From positions 19,205,001 to 19,269,000 of the forward strand of contig JAEOAD010000029.1 in assembly GCA_036365145.1 (NCBI GenBank): DNA of 64,000 bases, written 5' to 3'. The notes under the pieces are model-generated. The model did not search any database. It saw only the letters and a program-made list of their open reading frames with translations, and had not been told where the DNA came from. Made by a program: the position numbers and the translations under genes. This DNA comes from Orientallactaga sibirica. Its lineage: Eukaryota; Chordata; Mammalia; Rodentia; Dipodidae. How positions within the stretch are numbered: position 1 is the first letter of the stretch; each line of letters opens with the position of its first letter. Of this stretch, positions 45,722 to 56,866 are shown in pieces.

Positions 45722-47165
45722 ATTATTTTGATTTTACATTCATAGTAAAGGTTCCATTGTCCTCCTCCCTGTCCTCCCTCTTTCAAAGGGACCCTCGTCA
45801 ATGGGGAATGTGGGTCATGCATTGTGAGGTTAGTTAAGAGTTCTGGGGGGGTTGGCACCAGTCTCTGTGCATAATGTCCCAACTATGACTCTAACAATCT
45901 TTCCGTCCCCTCTTCCGCAAGTTTCCCTGAGCCACATTGGGGTCATTTTAGTTCTGCTTCAGTGATGTGGTTTTGGGAGCCTCTGTGTCTCTGGATATCT
46001 GGCTTAGTTGGAGTTGGATGTTCTCTGTGTTTATCACCTTCAGCCTTTTTCTGGCATCATGATCGCCATGAACGCTGAACTCTTGCCCTTCCCCTGCGTT
46101 GTTCTATGGTTTCAGCTGGGGGCCTGGTGAGGTGTGGTTAGCTGATCCTCCCTTCAGGTTTGTTGTCCACCTGAAAAAAGATAAGCAAATTCTCCATCGG
46201 AGAGAAGAGTTAGTACTAGGTAGAAGGGATGACCATCTATGCTTTGGAGGGAAATTTATATGCGTTGGCTCTCTTCTAGCCCACATTTGGTGGTATATTG
46301 ATCTTGGAGACTGAGCTCATTTTTTGTACCTGGTTTTGACTTATTTCCCAGTTCCAGCAATGAGTTCCATTCCACTGAGTGGATCTATTAGACAAATCAA
46401 GAGCAGTTGGTTACCCACCATGGCTGATTGCCACTATTGCACTTGTATGAGCATTACATCAAGTTGTTTCCTGCTGGGTATCTTAGACTGCAAGTTGTTT
46501 GGACAGATGTCAGTCATTTTCCCCAGTTGCTTGTGTAGTGCCCTCTGATACTAGACTAGCTAACTGTCTGGGGACTGACCCTCTTCCAGATTCTGAACAT
46601 ATCTCTCTGTGTTTGGTCTCACACACGTAAGCTGTCTTCAACAGTAGGGTCTTGCCATTAACCTTTGGTGGGTCACCAAGAACTCTGACAGAAGTCTGTC
46701 TTTTTTGGGAAACCTTGTAGGTGTTTCAGATCAACAGCTCATTGTGGAAGTTCACCCCATGCTGACACTGGGAGTTATAAGTCTGCATCTAGGAAGGTGA
46801 GGGAAGAAAAAGATAATATAGAGGAGAAAGTGGGTATAGAGAGGGAGGGAGAGAGAATGAGAGAGAGAGAGAGAAGAGAGAGAGAAGCAGGACAAGATTA
46901 AGGTTGGCCTTCATGATGCTCTCTCCAGGTTCCTGTGGTTCGGGTGTTCCCTCTGCCGGCCTGCTGAAGGATCAATGTTTTAACCTGTTGTTCAGAATAA
47001 AGGGTTTTATAGTATCTTTTCCTTTTGGGTCCCAATTTGTATCCCCCCCTTGTTCTCCCTCCCACCCTCTCGTTCCCTCTCACCCTTACCCTCCCTCCCT
47101 CCCACCCTCCCTTTTGTCTGGGCCTCAGAGTGTTTATTACAGACCTTGGTTTTTATTACAACTCT
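45722..47165 (-). mobile_element. 5'-truncated L1, 3' UTR only
   Basis: The minus strand matches the 3' UTR of the L1 at 3140 along most of its length, for example GGTGGGTCACCAAGAACTCTG, ATCAACAGCTCATTGTGG and GGGTCCCAATTTGTATCC. The near end (CCTCCCTCTTTCAAAGGGAC, CAATGGGGAATGTGGGTC) recurs at 55200. A GA-rich tract sits at 46825-46890. Confidence 0.85.
46825..46890. repeat. GA-rich low-complexity tract
   Basis: GAGAGGGAGGGAGAGAGAATG followed by repeated GAGAGA units inside the L1 3' UTR. Confidence 0.85.
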
Positions 47166-47718
47166 TCAAAAATAGTAGAAATTGTGCTCCTGTTTTGAGG
47201 AATTCATTAGGGATTATCTATGTTATATGAATATATTCTGGGGCTAGAAAGTAAGAAAATACTTAAAGGTTATGTAGACTATGGAAAAGAAAATAATTCT
47301 ACTATAAACCTATGTGAAGTAACAGAGCCAATTGAAAAAGGTTCTAATATCTAAAGCAGGAACAAACTAAGAAATAGATTATCACAATATTAGATTTTAT
47401 ACCATAGAAAAATATATAAATTCTTAATTAATATCTATAGAAATAAGAACAACATGTAAATTGATTTATATTTTGTGAAATATCTGACCAAACTCATCAA
47501 AACTGTAGCAATTTTCAAACAGAGCCAAAATGTGGGAAAGGACCAAAAACCAATAACAAAATGACCTTTGATGATATGATGACCACCTATCATGTGCAGT
47601 TGTATTTCTCAAATAGAGGAAGAACTTTAGGTAAAAATAAGGGCATATGAACAATTAATAAACATTATGATAATAATAACATGATGTGGTTGTATCATTA
47701 ATTATAAAAAATGTACCA
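47166..47718. other. unrecognised AT-rich sequence
   Basis: Nothing supportable. Confidence 0.5.
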
Positions 47719-47891
47719 GGGCTGGAGAGATGGCTTAGCAGTTAAGGAGCCTACCTGTGAAGCCTAAGAACGCCTGTTTGAATATCCAGGCCCCATGTTT
47801 AACCAGACACAAAAGTGATGCAAGCGCACAATATCTCACATGCATACAAGGGAGTTCATTCACAGCAGCTGAGAGGCCCTGGAGCACCCAT

Positions 47892-47924
<33 letters not shown>

Positions 47925-47952
47925 ATTGCTCTCAAATTAAAAAAAAATAAAG
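47719..47952 (+). repeat. tRNA-derived SINE, long subtype
   Basis: GGGCTGGAGAGATGGCTTAG, CAAAAGTGATGCAAGCGCAC (long insert), CAGCAGCTGAGAGGCCCTGG, (CT)n, A-rich tail. Confidence 0.93.
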
Positions 47953-48841
47953 TAAATATACCATATTTTGTGAGATATTAAATAAGAGAAACAAGCTGCT
48001 GAATCTTTTTGGACTATGTTTATATTTGGAAAGTCTTCTAAAATGAATACTTTACAAAGTTCTTTTCAGTCATGTGTTAGCATGCATGCCACCTGTAATT
48101 GACCATCCTTTTCATAAAAGTATTTTTGATGATTTTAAAAGTAATAAAAAGAGAGAAGGTAGCAAACTCAGATGAAATCAAATGCAAGTCAGCAATTGTC
48201 AAAGTGAAAACAGAGAAACCACAATGTTTGGTCATGCAAAGCTAAAAATCACCATCTCAGAAAAGAAGTAAGAGACCAGTTATAAGCAAAACGATATCCT
48301 GGACCAATACTGTGCTATAATAAGAAAACAGAAGATCAATAGATTTATCTTTAAATCTGGGAGATATGTGCTTCCATCACATCACAAGCAGAACACTTGA
48401 AATTGTCCATGCTCCATCTTATCCCAAACATGAGCATACTTGCTAAATCTTCCCTGGAATGTATATTCCACATCCTCAGCTGATGTGCCTATATAGTATA
48501 TAACCTAGATGAACAAGGAAGAAACATGGAAGCTAGAGAACTCCATGTTTATGTATGTAGATTGTTTTTCCTAATACTGTCCAAGTCAGAGAATTGAAGC
48601 TCCCTGGACAAGGCAAACAACCAACACTGCAAGAGCTACTCTGTGCTCATACCCTCCACACTCCCCCATGCCTGCCCTTGATTCATCATTTTTAGGTCAT
48701 TGGCAATGCCTTGTTAGTATTTCTTGAAAACCATAGAAAAGAATGCAATCAGATATGGAGTGCTGGCTTTCAGTGTGTTCCTCCATTCAGTACAACACCA
48801 TGCAAAAATGAACCTAAAAAAGATTTACTAAACCCTGAAGA

Positions 48842-48842
<1 letters not shown>
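47953..48842. other. unrecognised sequence
   Basis: No repeat head or coding signal recognised. Confidence 0.45.

Positions 48843-48883
<41 letters not shown>
48843..48883. repeat. (CA)n microsatellite
   Basis: About twenty CA units. It stands where the 5' LTR of the following MaLR should be. Confidence 0.92.
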
Positions 48884-48886
<3 letters not shown>

Positions 48887-48888
48887 AT

Positions 48889-50408
48889 TTTGGTACCAAG
48901 GAGTGGTGTCATTTGCTGCTAGATACCTGACTGTGGCTTTGGCCTTTTGGAGCTGATTTTCAAGAGGAATTTGGAAAGATTTGAAACCTTGGCCTAAGAG
49001 ATGCCTTGCTGTGCTGTAAGTACAGCTTGATGGACTATTCAGGTCAGAGTTGAAAGTCCTGAATGCAGTGAGAGCTATAGACTGTGAGGACTGTGAGGTT
49101 TGTCTTATGACAATGAGAAAAAGCTTTGGTTGGACTGGACTAGAAGCAGTTTGTATGAGAGGCTTGCTGTTATGCCCATGTCCTGAGAACTTATGCAGTT
49201 TTTTTTTTTTTTTTTTTTTTTTGGTAGAAACAGACTGATGTGAGCATAGGGATATGAACACAGAAAAAAAAATGGGACAAAATTGCTGTCCATTAAGCTG
49301 CAATTGAGAGATTACAACATTTGAAACTGGGCCCACTTACCCGCACTGGGGCAAGAGAAAGATTGTAGACTCCTTTTAAGGGGCTTGAGTGCTCAAGGAG
49401 TGTCCTGTTCTTCAAAGTCTGCTTCATTTCCCCATGGATTAAAATAAATGGCACCCTTTCTGGTATTATGAAGTGTAAGAAATGCAGGAAAGAGAGGTCA
49501 TTGAATTTGCAATATAGTCTTGTGTTTTGGGAACAGCATGGGCAGTGTTAAGCAGGATTGCCTTTATGTATATTTGATGGGTTGCAGTGGAGACCCATTG
49601 GAGATGCAGGGACAACAACCTGGCTGCTAAGGAAAGCTGCTGGGTCCAGATGAAGTTTTACAGGACTGTGAGTAGCCTATCTGGAGGGGTGGAATTGGAA
49701 CTCCAGAGACTTCTTGCTGATTAGAATTATTGGACTTGGACACATGCCACTGGCTAGAGTTGTTGGATTTGGAACTACAGAGTTTGATGTTTGCTCTGTT
49801 TAAATCTTGTATTGATTGAATATTTCTTTGCTATGCCCACTGACATCTTTTTCAGTATAAGTGTTTATTCTGTGCCATTATAGGTTTTGGGGGGATGTTT
49901 TGGTGTATGGCTCAGTTAAACAACCTTGGATTATGGGGATGCTTGGACATCATTAGGATTAATTAAAATTATGGGGACATTTAAAGATGGACTGAATGAA
50001 TTGTATTTCATATCATGTATGGTTATCAGTTTATGGAGGCCAGTGGCAGAATGTGGTGGTTTGATTCAGGTGTCCCCCGTAAAATTAAGTATTCTGAATA
50101 CTAGTCTCTCTAGCTGATGGCAATTGGAAATCAAAGCCTCCTAGAGGTAGTGTATTATTGGAGGTGGGATTATAGATATTATAGTCAGGGTCCCCTTGCC
50201 AGTGTTTGGTACACTTTTCTGTTGCTGTTGTCTACCTTATGTTGGCCAGTGGGTGATGTACACCCTCTGCTCATTCCATCATTTTTCCCTGCCATCATGG
50301 ATCATTCCCTTGAGTCTGGAAACCAAAATAAACTCTTTTTTTTTTTTTTCCTCAAAAGATGCTCTTGGTTGGATGGTTTCTGTCAGCAATGTGAACCTGA
50401 CTGCCACA
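48889..50408 (+). mobile_element. MaLR (MT-like) copy, internal region plus 3' LTR, 5' LTR missing
   Basis: The internal part begins at the primer-binding region TGGTACCAAGGAGTGG and parallels the 22446-24306 provirus inverted: CTTTGGCCTTTTGGAGCTGA, TTGGCCTAAGAGATGCCTTG, TAAAATAAATGGCACCCTTTC, CAGTTTATGGAGGCCAG. It ends in an LTR. A T-run interrupts at 49199-49222. More diverged than the minus-strand copy, therefore older. Confidence 0.88.
50053..50408 (+). repeat. MaLR 3' LTR, 356 bp
   Basis: TGTGGTGGTTTGATTCAGG to CTGACTGCCACA. AATAAACTC signal near 50327, then a T(13) run. The polypurine-like GGAGGCCAGTGGCAGAA stands just upstream. Confidence 0.92.
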
Positions 50409-50631
50409 GCTATACAGAAAGAAATGAAAATACCTACAAATGTGTATAAATTACAAATATGGAACATAAGTACAACAGTTCAAAGCAAATGAAAATATAA
50501 CTGGAGAAGTATGTGTTGTTGAACTTTTGCAAAATAATTTATTCTGAGGGATTAATTCTTCATAAATAAATAAAGTTGGTATACAATGTTTATAAATGAC
50601 AATATGAAAATCCTTCCAATTATTTTTTATT

Positions 50632-50824
50632 AAGAATATACTTTGGCCAGGCATGGTGGCAGGCACCTTTAATCCCAGCACTCGGTAGGCAGAGGTAGGA
50701 GGATCGCCATGAGTTCAAGGCTACCCTGAGACTACATAGTGTATTCCAGGTCAGCCTGGGCTAGAGCGAGACCCTACCTCAAAAAAACAAAACAAAACAA
50801 AATAAAAAGAATATACTTTGTATG
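50632..50824 (+). repeat. B1 SINE with target duplication
   Basis: Body about 50645-50785: GGCCAGGCATGGTGGCAGG, CCAGCACTCGGTAGGCAGAGG, GAGACCCTACCTCAAAAAAAC, tail of (AAAAC)n. AAGAATATACTTT is found on both sides. Confidence 0.96.
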
Positions 50825-51330
50825 GACTCATCATATATTGGTACTATCACTTCCCTCATCCCTGCCCTCAATCTGCTGAGGGCCAACCTCAGCAGGGTTG
50901 CTGTTATTACCCATGGGGATTATGGGTTATAAATTGTGAGAGCAGTAGTCAGTCATTGCTTGTGGGTGTCATAACTTCTGCCTTCCCAACCTGTAGCTCT
51001 TACAATCTTCCTCACCCCTCTTCCACAAAATTCCCTGAGCCATACTGTGTATTTTAAATCTACTTCAGTGATTAGCTCTCAGGAGCTTCTATATTTCTGC
51101 TTTGGTATGTGTTGAGTATCCTCAGTGTCTGTCTCTGTCACCCCGGTGTAAATTATTAGGCTTGCCCTGGAAGCAACACTCTTGTTCATCTCACCAAATG
51201 CTCTGTAGTTTTACCTGGGCCTTGGCTGAAGTAAAAGTGGTAGTTTATCTCCTCAGATCTCAAGAACTTCTGTAATAGAAAAACAGATTCTCCAATGGAA
51301 AATGAATTAAACATAGGTTTTATTATTATT
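50816..51330 (-). mobile_element. 5'-truncated L1 3' UTR
   Basis: The same block order as the next copy (ATGGACTCATCATATATTGG, CAGCAGGGTTGCTG, CCCATGGGGATTATGGG, TGTCACCCCGGTGTAAATTA), lying head to tail with it. The two 3' UTRs align, which helps reconstruct the LTR insertion site at 51700. Confidence 0.8.
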
Positions 51331-51700
51331 ATTATCAAGATGTGTCATTATTATTAACAAGATGTTTCATATGGATACATCATGTGTTGGTACCCTCTTT
51401 TCCCTAGTCCCTGACCCCATTCCATTGGGGACCCTCCTCAGTGGGGTTGCAGGTAGTCCCCATGAGGTTGTACTTTATGCAGTGTGGGAGGAGAAGTCAG
51501 TTACTTTTGGGGTGAGGGAATGACTCAGCATGATTTCTCAACCTTCAAATCTTCAAATCTTTCTTCCCCCTGTTCTACAAAATTCTTCAAACCTTGGTGA
51601 CTGAGTTTTAAGTCCACTTCAGTGATGAGCTCCTAGAAACCTTTGGAACTCTACTTTGGTAGGTGTTGAATATCCTCATGGTCTGTCTTCTATACCCTGG

Positions 51701-52017
51701 TGTCACGTCCGCCTCGACCAGCAAGGAAGACGCAACGCTCGGACTCTTCTTTCAGCAGTTTATTCAGGAACCTTGAACAATCTTCTGACCCGGGGCAAAG
51801 CCCACCCGAAACTTAAGAAGCCTTTGAACAGCCAACCCTGGTGTGCCACGTGGTGAATGCAGATAGGTCCACATATGTGGAAGCAAGCCTAGATCACGGC
51901 CCAAGCCAAATAAGGACTTAATTATCCAGGAGAGCACTCGCCATCGGGAAGGCGGAAGGCGGAAGCCAGTGCCATCTTTAAGGTGCGGCACCTCGCAGCT
52001 CTCTACACCCTGGCATT
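51701..52017 (-). mobile_element. IAP-like (ERVK) solo LTR, 317 bp, with 6-bp target duplication
   Basis: The minus strand reads TGTAGAGAGCTGCGAGGTGC to GGCGGACGTGACA, with AAAGATGGCACTGG near the start (as in IAP LTRs) and AATAAACTGCTGAAAG (complement at 51750-51764) as the polyadenylation signal. CCCTGG flanks it exactly at 51695-51700 and 52018-52023. Removing LTR and one copy restores the L1 sequence seen in the neighbouring 3' UTR. It is rich in CpG compared with its surroundings, which suggests recent insertion. Confidence 0.92.
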
Positions 52018-53468
52018 GATTATTAGGAACAGCATGGAAGCAGCACTCTTGCTCATCTCCCCAATTCCTCTGTGGATTCATCTGTGGCTTGGCTGAAGTG
52101 CGAGGGGTAGTTTATCTCATCAGGTTTCACTACCTTCTGAAAAAGAACATATTCTCCAATGCAGAGTGAAGTCAGCATAGTTTAAATGGTATAAACATTA
52201 TTAATTTAGGGAGAATTTGATGTAGGTAACCCTTCTTTTAGCCAAAGACTAGCAAGAGGTTGACAATGGAGAACATCATCTTTGTCTATAGAATTCTGAA
52301 CCAGTTCCCAATTCCAGATATGGGTTCTTTTACACTGAGCAGATCTCTTAGCCAATCAGAAAGCTATGGTTACCCACTAAAGCTGTGTGCCACTATTGCA
52401 CTGGCATTTACATGGTGCCAGGGTGTTTGCTCCAGAATATCTTACACCTCTGATTGCTCAGACCATTTTTGACCATTTTCCCCATAGATCATATAGCACT
52501 TTCCAACACACGACAGGCTAAATATCTAACTGTCTGGCAACTGGCTTACTTTTGAATTCCAGCCAGGACTCTCTGTGTTCTGTGTCAGCAGCATATGACA
52601 TCTTGAGCAATAGGGTCTTAGCCTTTGACTCAGGCAGGTAAGCAAGTGCTTTGACAGAAAGCTGTCTTGATTTGGGGAACTCAAAAGTCTCTCTAATCAA
52701 CAGCTCAATCTGGGTTGCAACCAATTTTCTGGTACTTGGAGTTTCGGATCAGAAACAGAAAATTTTTCTTTCTTTTAAGTTTAGGCTTCATTCCACCCTT
52801 ACCAGAGTGCTACTTTTCAGGTGCTCAACCCTTACTCCTTCTAAGGGTTATATCTTTTAGGCTATCTCCAAGGATAAAGGTTTTTGTGATATCAGTTTAA
52901 TTTGGATTTAATTTTGTATTTTTTCTTCCCATCCCCTCCACCACCCCTCCTCCCAAACATTTCCATCCCTATTGTATGTGTCTTGAGTTGCATATCAGGT
53001 ATGACAGCAAATCAAACAGGACCAGGTTAGAAACCACCAATAAGTGACACCCTGAGCATTTGTCTTTCTGTGATTGTGTGACTTCACTGTTCCAAATCTG
53101 TCCATATTTGTACAAATATCATTGTATCATTTTTCTTACGGCTGAGTAGAATTTCATTGTGTAAATGTGCCACAACTTAATTCATCCAGTGATGGGCATC
53201 TGGGTTGATTCCAGTTCTTAGCTATAATGAATTGAGCAGTGATAAGCATGGTTGAGCAAATGTCTCTGTATTGATGCATGGAGCATTTAGGATAAATGTC
53301 CAGTAAGGGAATAACTGGGTCTGTTGGTAGCTCTATGTTTATCCTTTTCAGGAATCTCTACATTGACTTCCATAGTGGTTGTGCAAGTTTACATCCCACC
53401 AACAGTGCATTGATTTGGTATCCTACCACGTCAATGAATGAATTAATCACCTTTAGAAGTTTTGAGAT

Positions 53469-53702
53469 TTGGGCTGAAGAGATGGCTTAGTGGTTAAGCA
53501 CTTGACTGTGAAGCCTAAGTTCAAGGCTTGATTCTGTAGGACCCACATAAGCCAGTTGCACGAGCTGGAGCATGCATCTGGAGTTTGTTTGCAGTGGCTG
53601 GAGGCCCTGGTGTCCCCATTGTCTATCTATCTGCCTCTTTCTCTATGTCTGTCACTCTCACATAAATAAACAAATTAAAATAAACAAAAATAAATAAATA
53701 AA
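53469..53702 (+). repeat. tRNA-derived SINE, short subtype
   Basis: GGGCTGAAGAGATGGCTTAG, AAGCCAGTTGCACGAGC, GCAGTGGCTGGAGGCCCTGG, AAATAAATAAA tail. AGTTTTGAGAT before and after it marks the target duplication. Confidence 0.95.
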
Positions 53703-54234
53703 AGAAGTTTTGAGATGGAGATTTTCAGATAACTTATGTATAGAATCATGTCACCTGCAAATAATGCTAACTTGACTTCTTCCTTTCTAATTTGAATGTC
53801 TTTTATTTCTTTGTCCTGTCTTGTTGTTTGGGCTAGAACATCTAGTACTATGTTGAAGGGCAAAGGTGAAAGTGGGCACCCCGGTCTTGTTCCTGATCTC
53901 AGTGGAAACTCCTTGAGTCTTTCCACATTAAGTATTATTTGGGCTTTGGGTGCTTTATACATAGCCTTTATTGTGTTGAGATATAAACCCTCCATGCCTA
54001 TTCTTTCTAGCATTTGATCATGAAGTGGTGTTGTATTTTGTCAGAGACCTTCTCTGCATCAATTGAGATGATCATGTGCTTCTTCTGGTTAAATTTATTT
54101 AAGAGGTGTATTATGCTGACCAATTTTGATGTGTTGAACCATCTCTGCATCCCTGGGATGAAGCCTACTTGATCAAGGTAGATAATGCTTTTGATGTTTT
54201 GTTGAATTCAGTTTGCAAGGATTTTGTTCAGGAT

Positions 54235-54363
54235 CACAAATAAATAAAATCTAAAAAGAAAAGACAGAAAGAGATGAAACAAGACAACCATAGTCCTATA
54301 TCCCTTATTGTTGTCTTGTTTCATCTCCTTCTGTCTTTTCTTTTTAGATTTTATTTATTTGTG
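54235..54363. repeat. 54-bp inverted repeat with 21-bp loop
   Basis: Arm 54235-54288 (starts CACAAATAAATAAAATC) and arm 54310-54363 (ends GATTTTATTTATTTGTG) are reverse complements over 54 bp with one mismatch (AGAAAGAG against AGAAGGAG). The right arm includes the A-rich tail end of the adjacent minus-strand SINE. Confidence 0.95.
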
Positions 54364-54546
54364 ACAGAAAAAGGAGAGAGAGGGATAGGGAGAATGGGTG
54401 CACCAGGGCCTCTAGCCACTGAAAAAGAACTCCAGATGAATGTGCCACCATGTCCATCTGGCTTACATGGGACCTGGAGAGGTGAACCAGAGCCCTTAGG
54501 GGCATTACGGGCATGTGCCTTAACCACTATGTCATCTCTCCAGCCC
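54341..54546 (-). repeat. tRNA-derived SINE, short subtype
   Basis: TTATTTATTTGTGACAG, CCAGGGCCTCTAGCCACTG, GTCCATCTGGCTTACATGG, complemented head ATGTCATCTCTCCAGCCC. Its tail forms part of the inverted repeat. Confidence 0.92.
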
Positions 54547-55045
54547 ATCTTTCTGGATTTTGTATTAGGGTGATGATACCATCATAAAAAGAGTTGGGTA
54601 GGATTCCTTGACCTCTGAATATGCAAACAGTTTGAGAAAAATTGGCTTCAGTTCTTCAATGACGGTTTGATAGATTTTCACTGAGAAGCCATCTGGTCCT
54701 GGATTTTTCTTTATGCAGAGGTTTTGAATTACCTCTTCAATCTCCATGGATGGGGTAGGTTTGTTTAGAAGATTAATCTAACTGAGTTTAGTTTTAGTAG
54801 GTGGTGTATGTGTCTAGGAATTCATTCATTTTTTCCAATTTATCCAATTTAGTGGAGTAGAGATTTTGGTAGTATGCTCTGGAGATTTTTCCAATTTAAT
54901 TGATGCCTGTTGTGACCTCTCCTTTTTTTCATTTCTGATTTGAGACTTCTCTGTTTTTGCTTGATCAAATTTTGCCAGGGATTTATCAATCTTGTTTATT
55001 TTTTCAAAGAACCACCTCTTTGTTTCATCAATTTAAAAAAAATTG

Positions 55046-55138
55046 TTTTCTTAAGGGGAATTGGCGTAGGGGAGGGAAATATCATGGGTTTTTTGTATGT
55101 AAGTAAAGAAGTTGTCAATAAAAAAAAAAGAAAACACA
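55046..55138 (+). mobile_element. very short L1 3' end, TTGTCAATAAA subtype
   Basis: GGGGAGGGAAATATCATGGG and GAAGTTGTCAATAAAAAAAAA match the last 85 bases or so of the copies at 15075 and 18622. It is inserted into the minus-strand L1 series. Confidence 0.78.
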
Positions 55139-55519
55139 GATTTTTTTTTCTTTTTTTATTTCTATTATTCTGATTTTGCATTCATAGTATTGGTTCCATT
55201 ATCCTCCACCCTGTCGGCCCTCTTCCAAAGGGACCCTCATCAATGGGGAATGTGGGTCGTGCATTGTGGGGGTCATCAAGAGTTCTGGGGGTAGTCCCCA
55301 GTCTTTGTGCTTAATGCCCCAACTTGTGACTCTAACGATCTTTCCGCCCCCTCTTCCTTGAGTTTCCCTGAGGAAACTCAGGTCATTTTAAGTTCTACTT
55401 CAGTGATGAGGTTTTGGGAGCCTCTGTGTCTCTGGATATCTGGCTTAGTTGGAGTTGGATGTTCTCTGTGTTTATCTCCTTCAGCCTTTTTGTGGTGTAG
55501 TGATCACCATTATCTTCCA
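55139..55519 (-). mobile_element. L1 3' UTR fragment
   Basis: The minus strand aligns with 45722-46060: CCTCTTCCAAAGGGACCC, CAATGGGGAATGTGGGTC, GGATATCTGGCTTAGTTGG. It is cut at about 55519 by ERV sequence. Confidence 0.8.
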
Positions 55520-56206
55520 CTGTGGCAGCAATATCCCTAGCACAATCAATGAAGACAGCTGATCATGTTAGTGGATTAGCTAAAAATATATCTCAAGTCC
55601 TTTTGTCACAGTTAGATATTGATAAAAAGGTGTTAGTTCAGTTAGATGCTCTAGAGGATGCTGTTATGTATTTGGGAAGATGAGTTGCCAATCTGGCGGC
55701 TCAAAGGCAGTTGGTCTGTCATGCTAATTATCAATTCATATGTGTACCTCCTCTACCTGACAATGGGACCACTATTGAATGGTGGAAAGTTGAAGATCAC
55801 ATTTGGGGTATTTGGAATCATAATAACCTCAGCATAGTTTTACAAAGTTTACAAAAGGAAATATCTGTTATTTCACATAGTCTCTTGTCTTTTGTTGATC
55901 CTGCTAAGGCAGCTAAAGGATTTTTTTGATGCCTTACAAAGCATATTACAAAAAATTATCTGACAGTTTCTTTCTCGGCTTTTTGTTTGGCTACTATTGG
56001 TGTCAGGCACCCTGCTACTACTCTTATGCATATTTCCCTTTATGCATTTCCACATTATACATAATGTGGAAATTAGGGCTCAAACAATATAGACAAATCT
56101 TGACTGATCAGGTCCTATACATTGTCTGGCTCTAACTGGACCCACAGTAAGCCACAAAAAGCTTACACAAGATGACACTGCCCCATTTTAAAAACAAAGG
56201 GGGAGT
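55520..56206 (+). pseudogene. endogenous retrovirus env (transmembrane subunit) remnant
   Basis: The plus strand encodes, with interruptions, a heptad-like helical stretch and then the cysteine-bearing loop region around 55711-55760. A second helical stretch and a hydrophobic membrane-span-like segment (near 55980-56040) follow. The order fits the ectodomain and anchor of a betaretrovirus-type transmembrane Env. Breaks: an in-frame TGA near 55680, an extra T in the run at 55920 that shifts frame, and further stops after 55960. A purine-rich AAACAAAGGGGGAG directly precedes the LTR. The family assignment is by general resemblance only. Confidence 0.7.
56190..56206 (+). promoter_or_regulatory. 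polypurine tract of the ERV fragment
   Basis: AAAAACAAAGGGGGAGT sits immediately before the TGTTGGGC start of the LTR. Confidence 0.8.
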
Positions 56207-56866
56207 TGTTGGGCATTGTTAAACATATGCTGGGACTGTGAGGAAGCTGGCCTGGGCTGGTGGACATGGCTGGGGACCTTGAGCTGTGGGGGTTGCAGCT
56301 GGCCTTATCATTGAGAAACCCACTTTGGGGAAGGAGACTGGCCCTCCCTGCCCTCTGGTAAGGTTGTGGTGTGCCCTATCTTCACCCAGAGTGGGCAGAA
56401 CTGGTGTCCCTTACCCTCTTTATCCCAAAAGCACCTGACCATTCCATAGTCAGGCTTTGACCCCACAGTTCCTGACCTGTGGCTAGCTTCACAAGAGGCT
56501 CTTATAAACAGTCTCCTTGATGCTGTAGATATCCAATATGTGGCTGAAGTCACGTAGTTTTCCTGCCACTTCTGTTATCTCCCTTGCAGCTCCTCCCTCA
56601 CAACTTCTGCCTCCCAACCAATTAGATAGCAACCCATAAACCTATGGATCCAATTGCCTTATAGTCCATGTGCCTTCTCAAGCTTTCTCAAATGTTTATA
56701 AAACCACTCCCCTTTTGAATAAACAAGAGCATGCTATCCATCAGATGGAGTCACAGGTGGTTCATTGCTCATTGCACTCACCTGCTCCAAGACCCTGCTT
56801 CCCCCAACTCCTCTTACACCCAGGATGTTGGTGGCCAACAACCCCCAGGAACAGCAAGGACCCACA
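56207..56866 (+). repeat. ERV 3' LTR
   Basis: Begins TGTTGGGCATTG after the polypurine tract. It has a TATA-like TTTATAAAACC near 56695 and AATAAA at 56718-56723, and continues through GGTGGCCAACAACCCCCAGG. The end at CCCACA (56866) is my best guess, because L1 ORF1 sequence resumes soon after. The upstream LTR and most internal genes are absent. Confidence 0.7.

Larger units (their letters stand above)
53000..55045 (-). pseudogene. L1 ORF2 remnant, reverse orientation
   Basis: The minus strand gives [21 protein letters not shown] and GTRPGCPLSPLPFNIVLDVL in the RT core near 53880-54013. The active-site motif reads FAGD instead of FADD (within LALFAGDMILY). Upstream, KKNPGPDGFSVKIYQ lies near 54690. 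Two SINEs split the reading order. The C-terminal region lies at 53000-53460. Confidence 0.85.
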
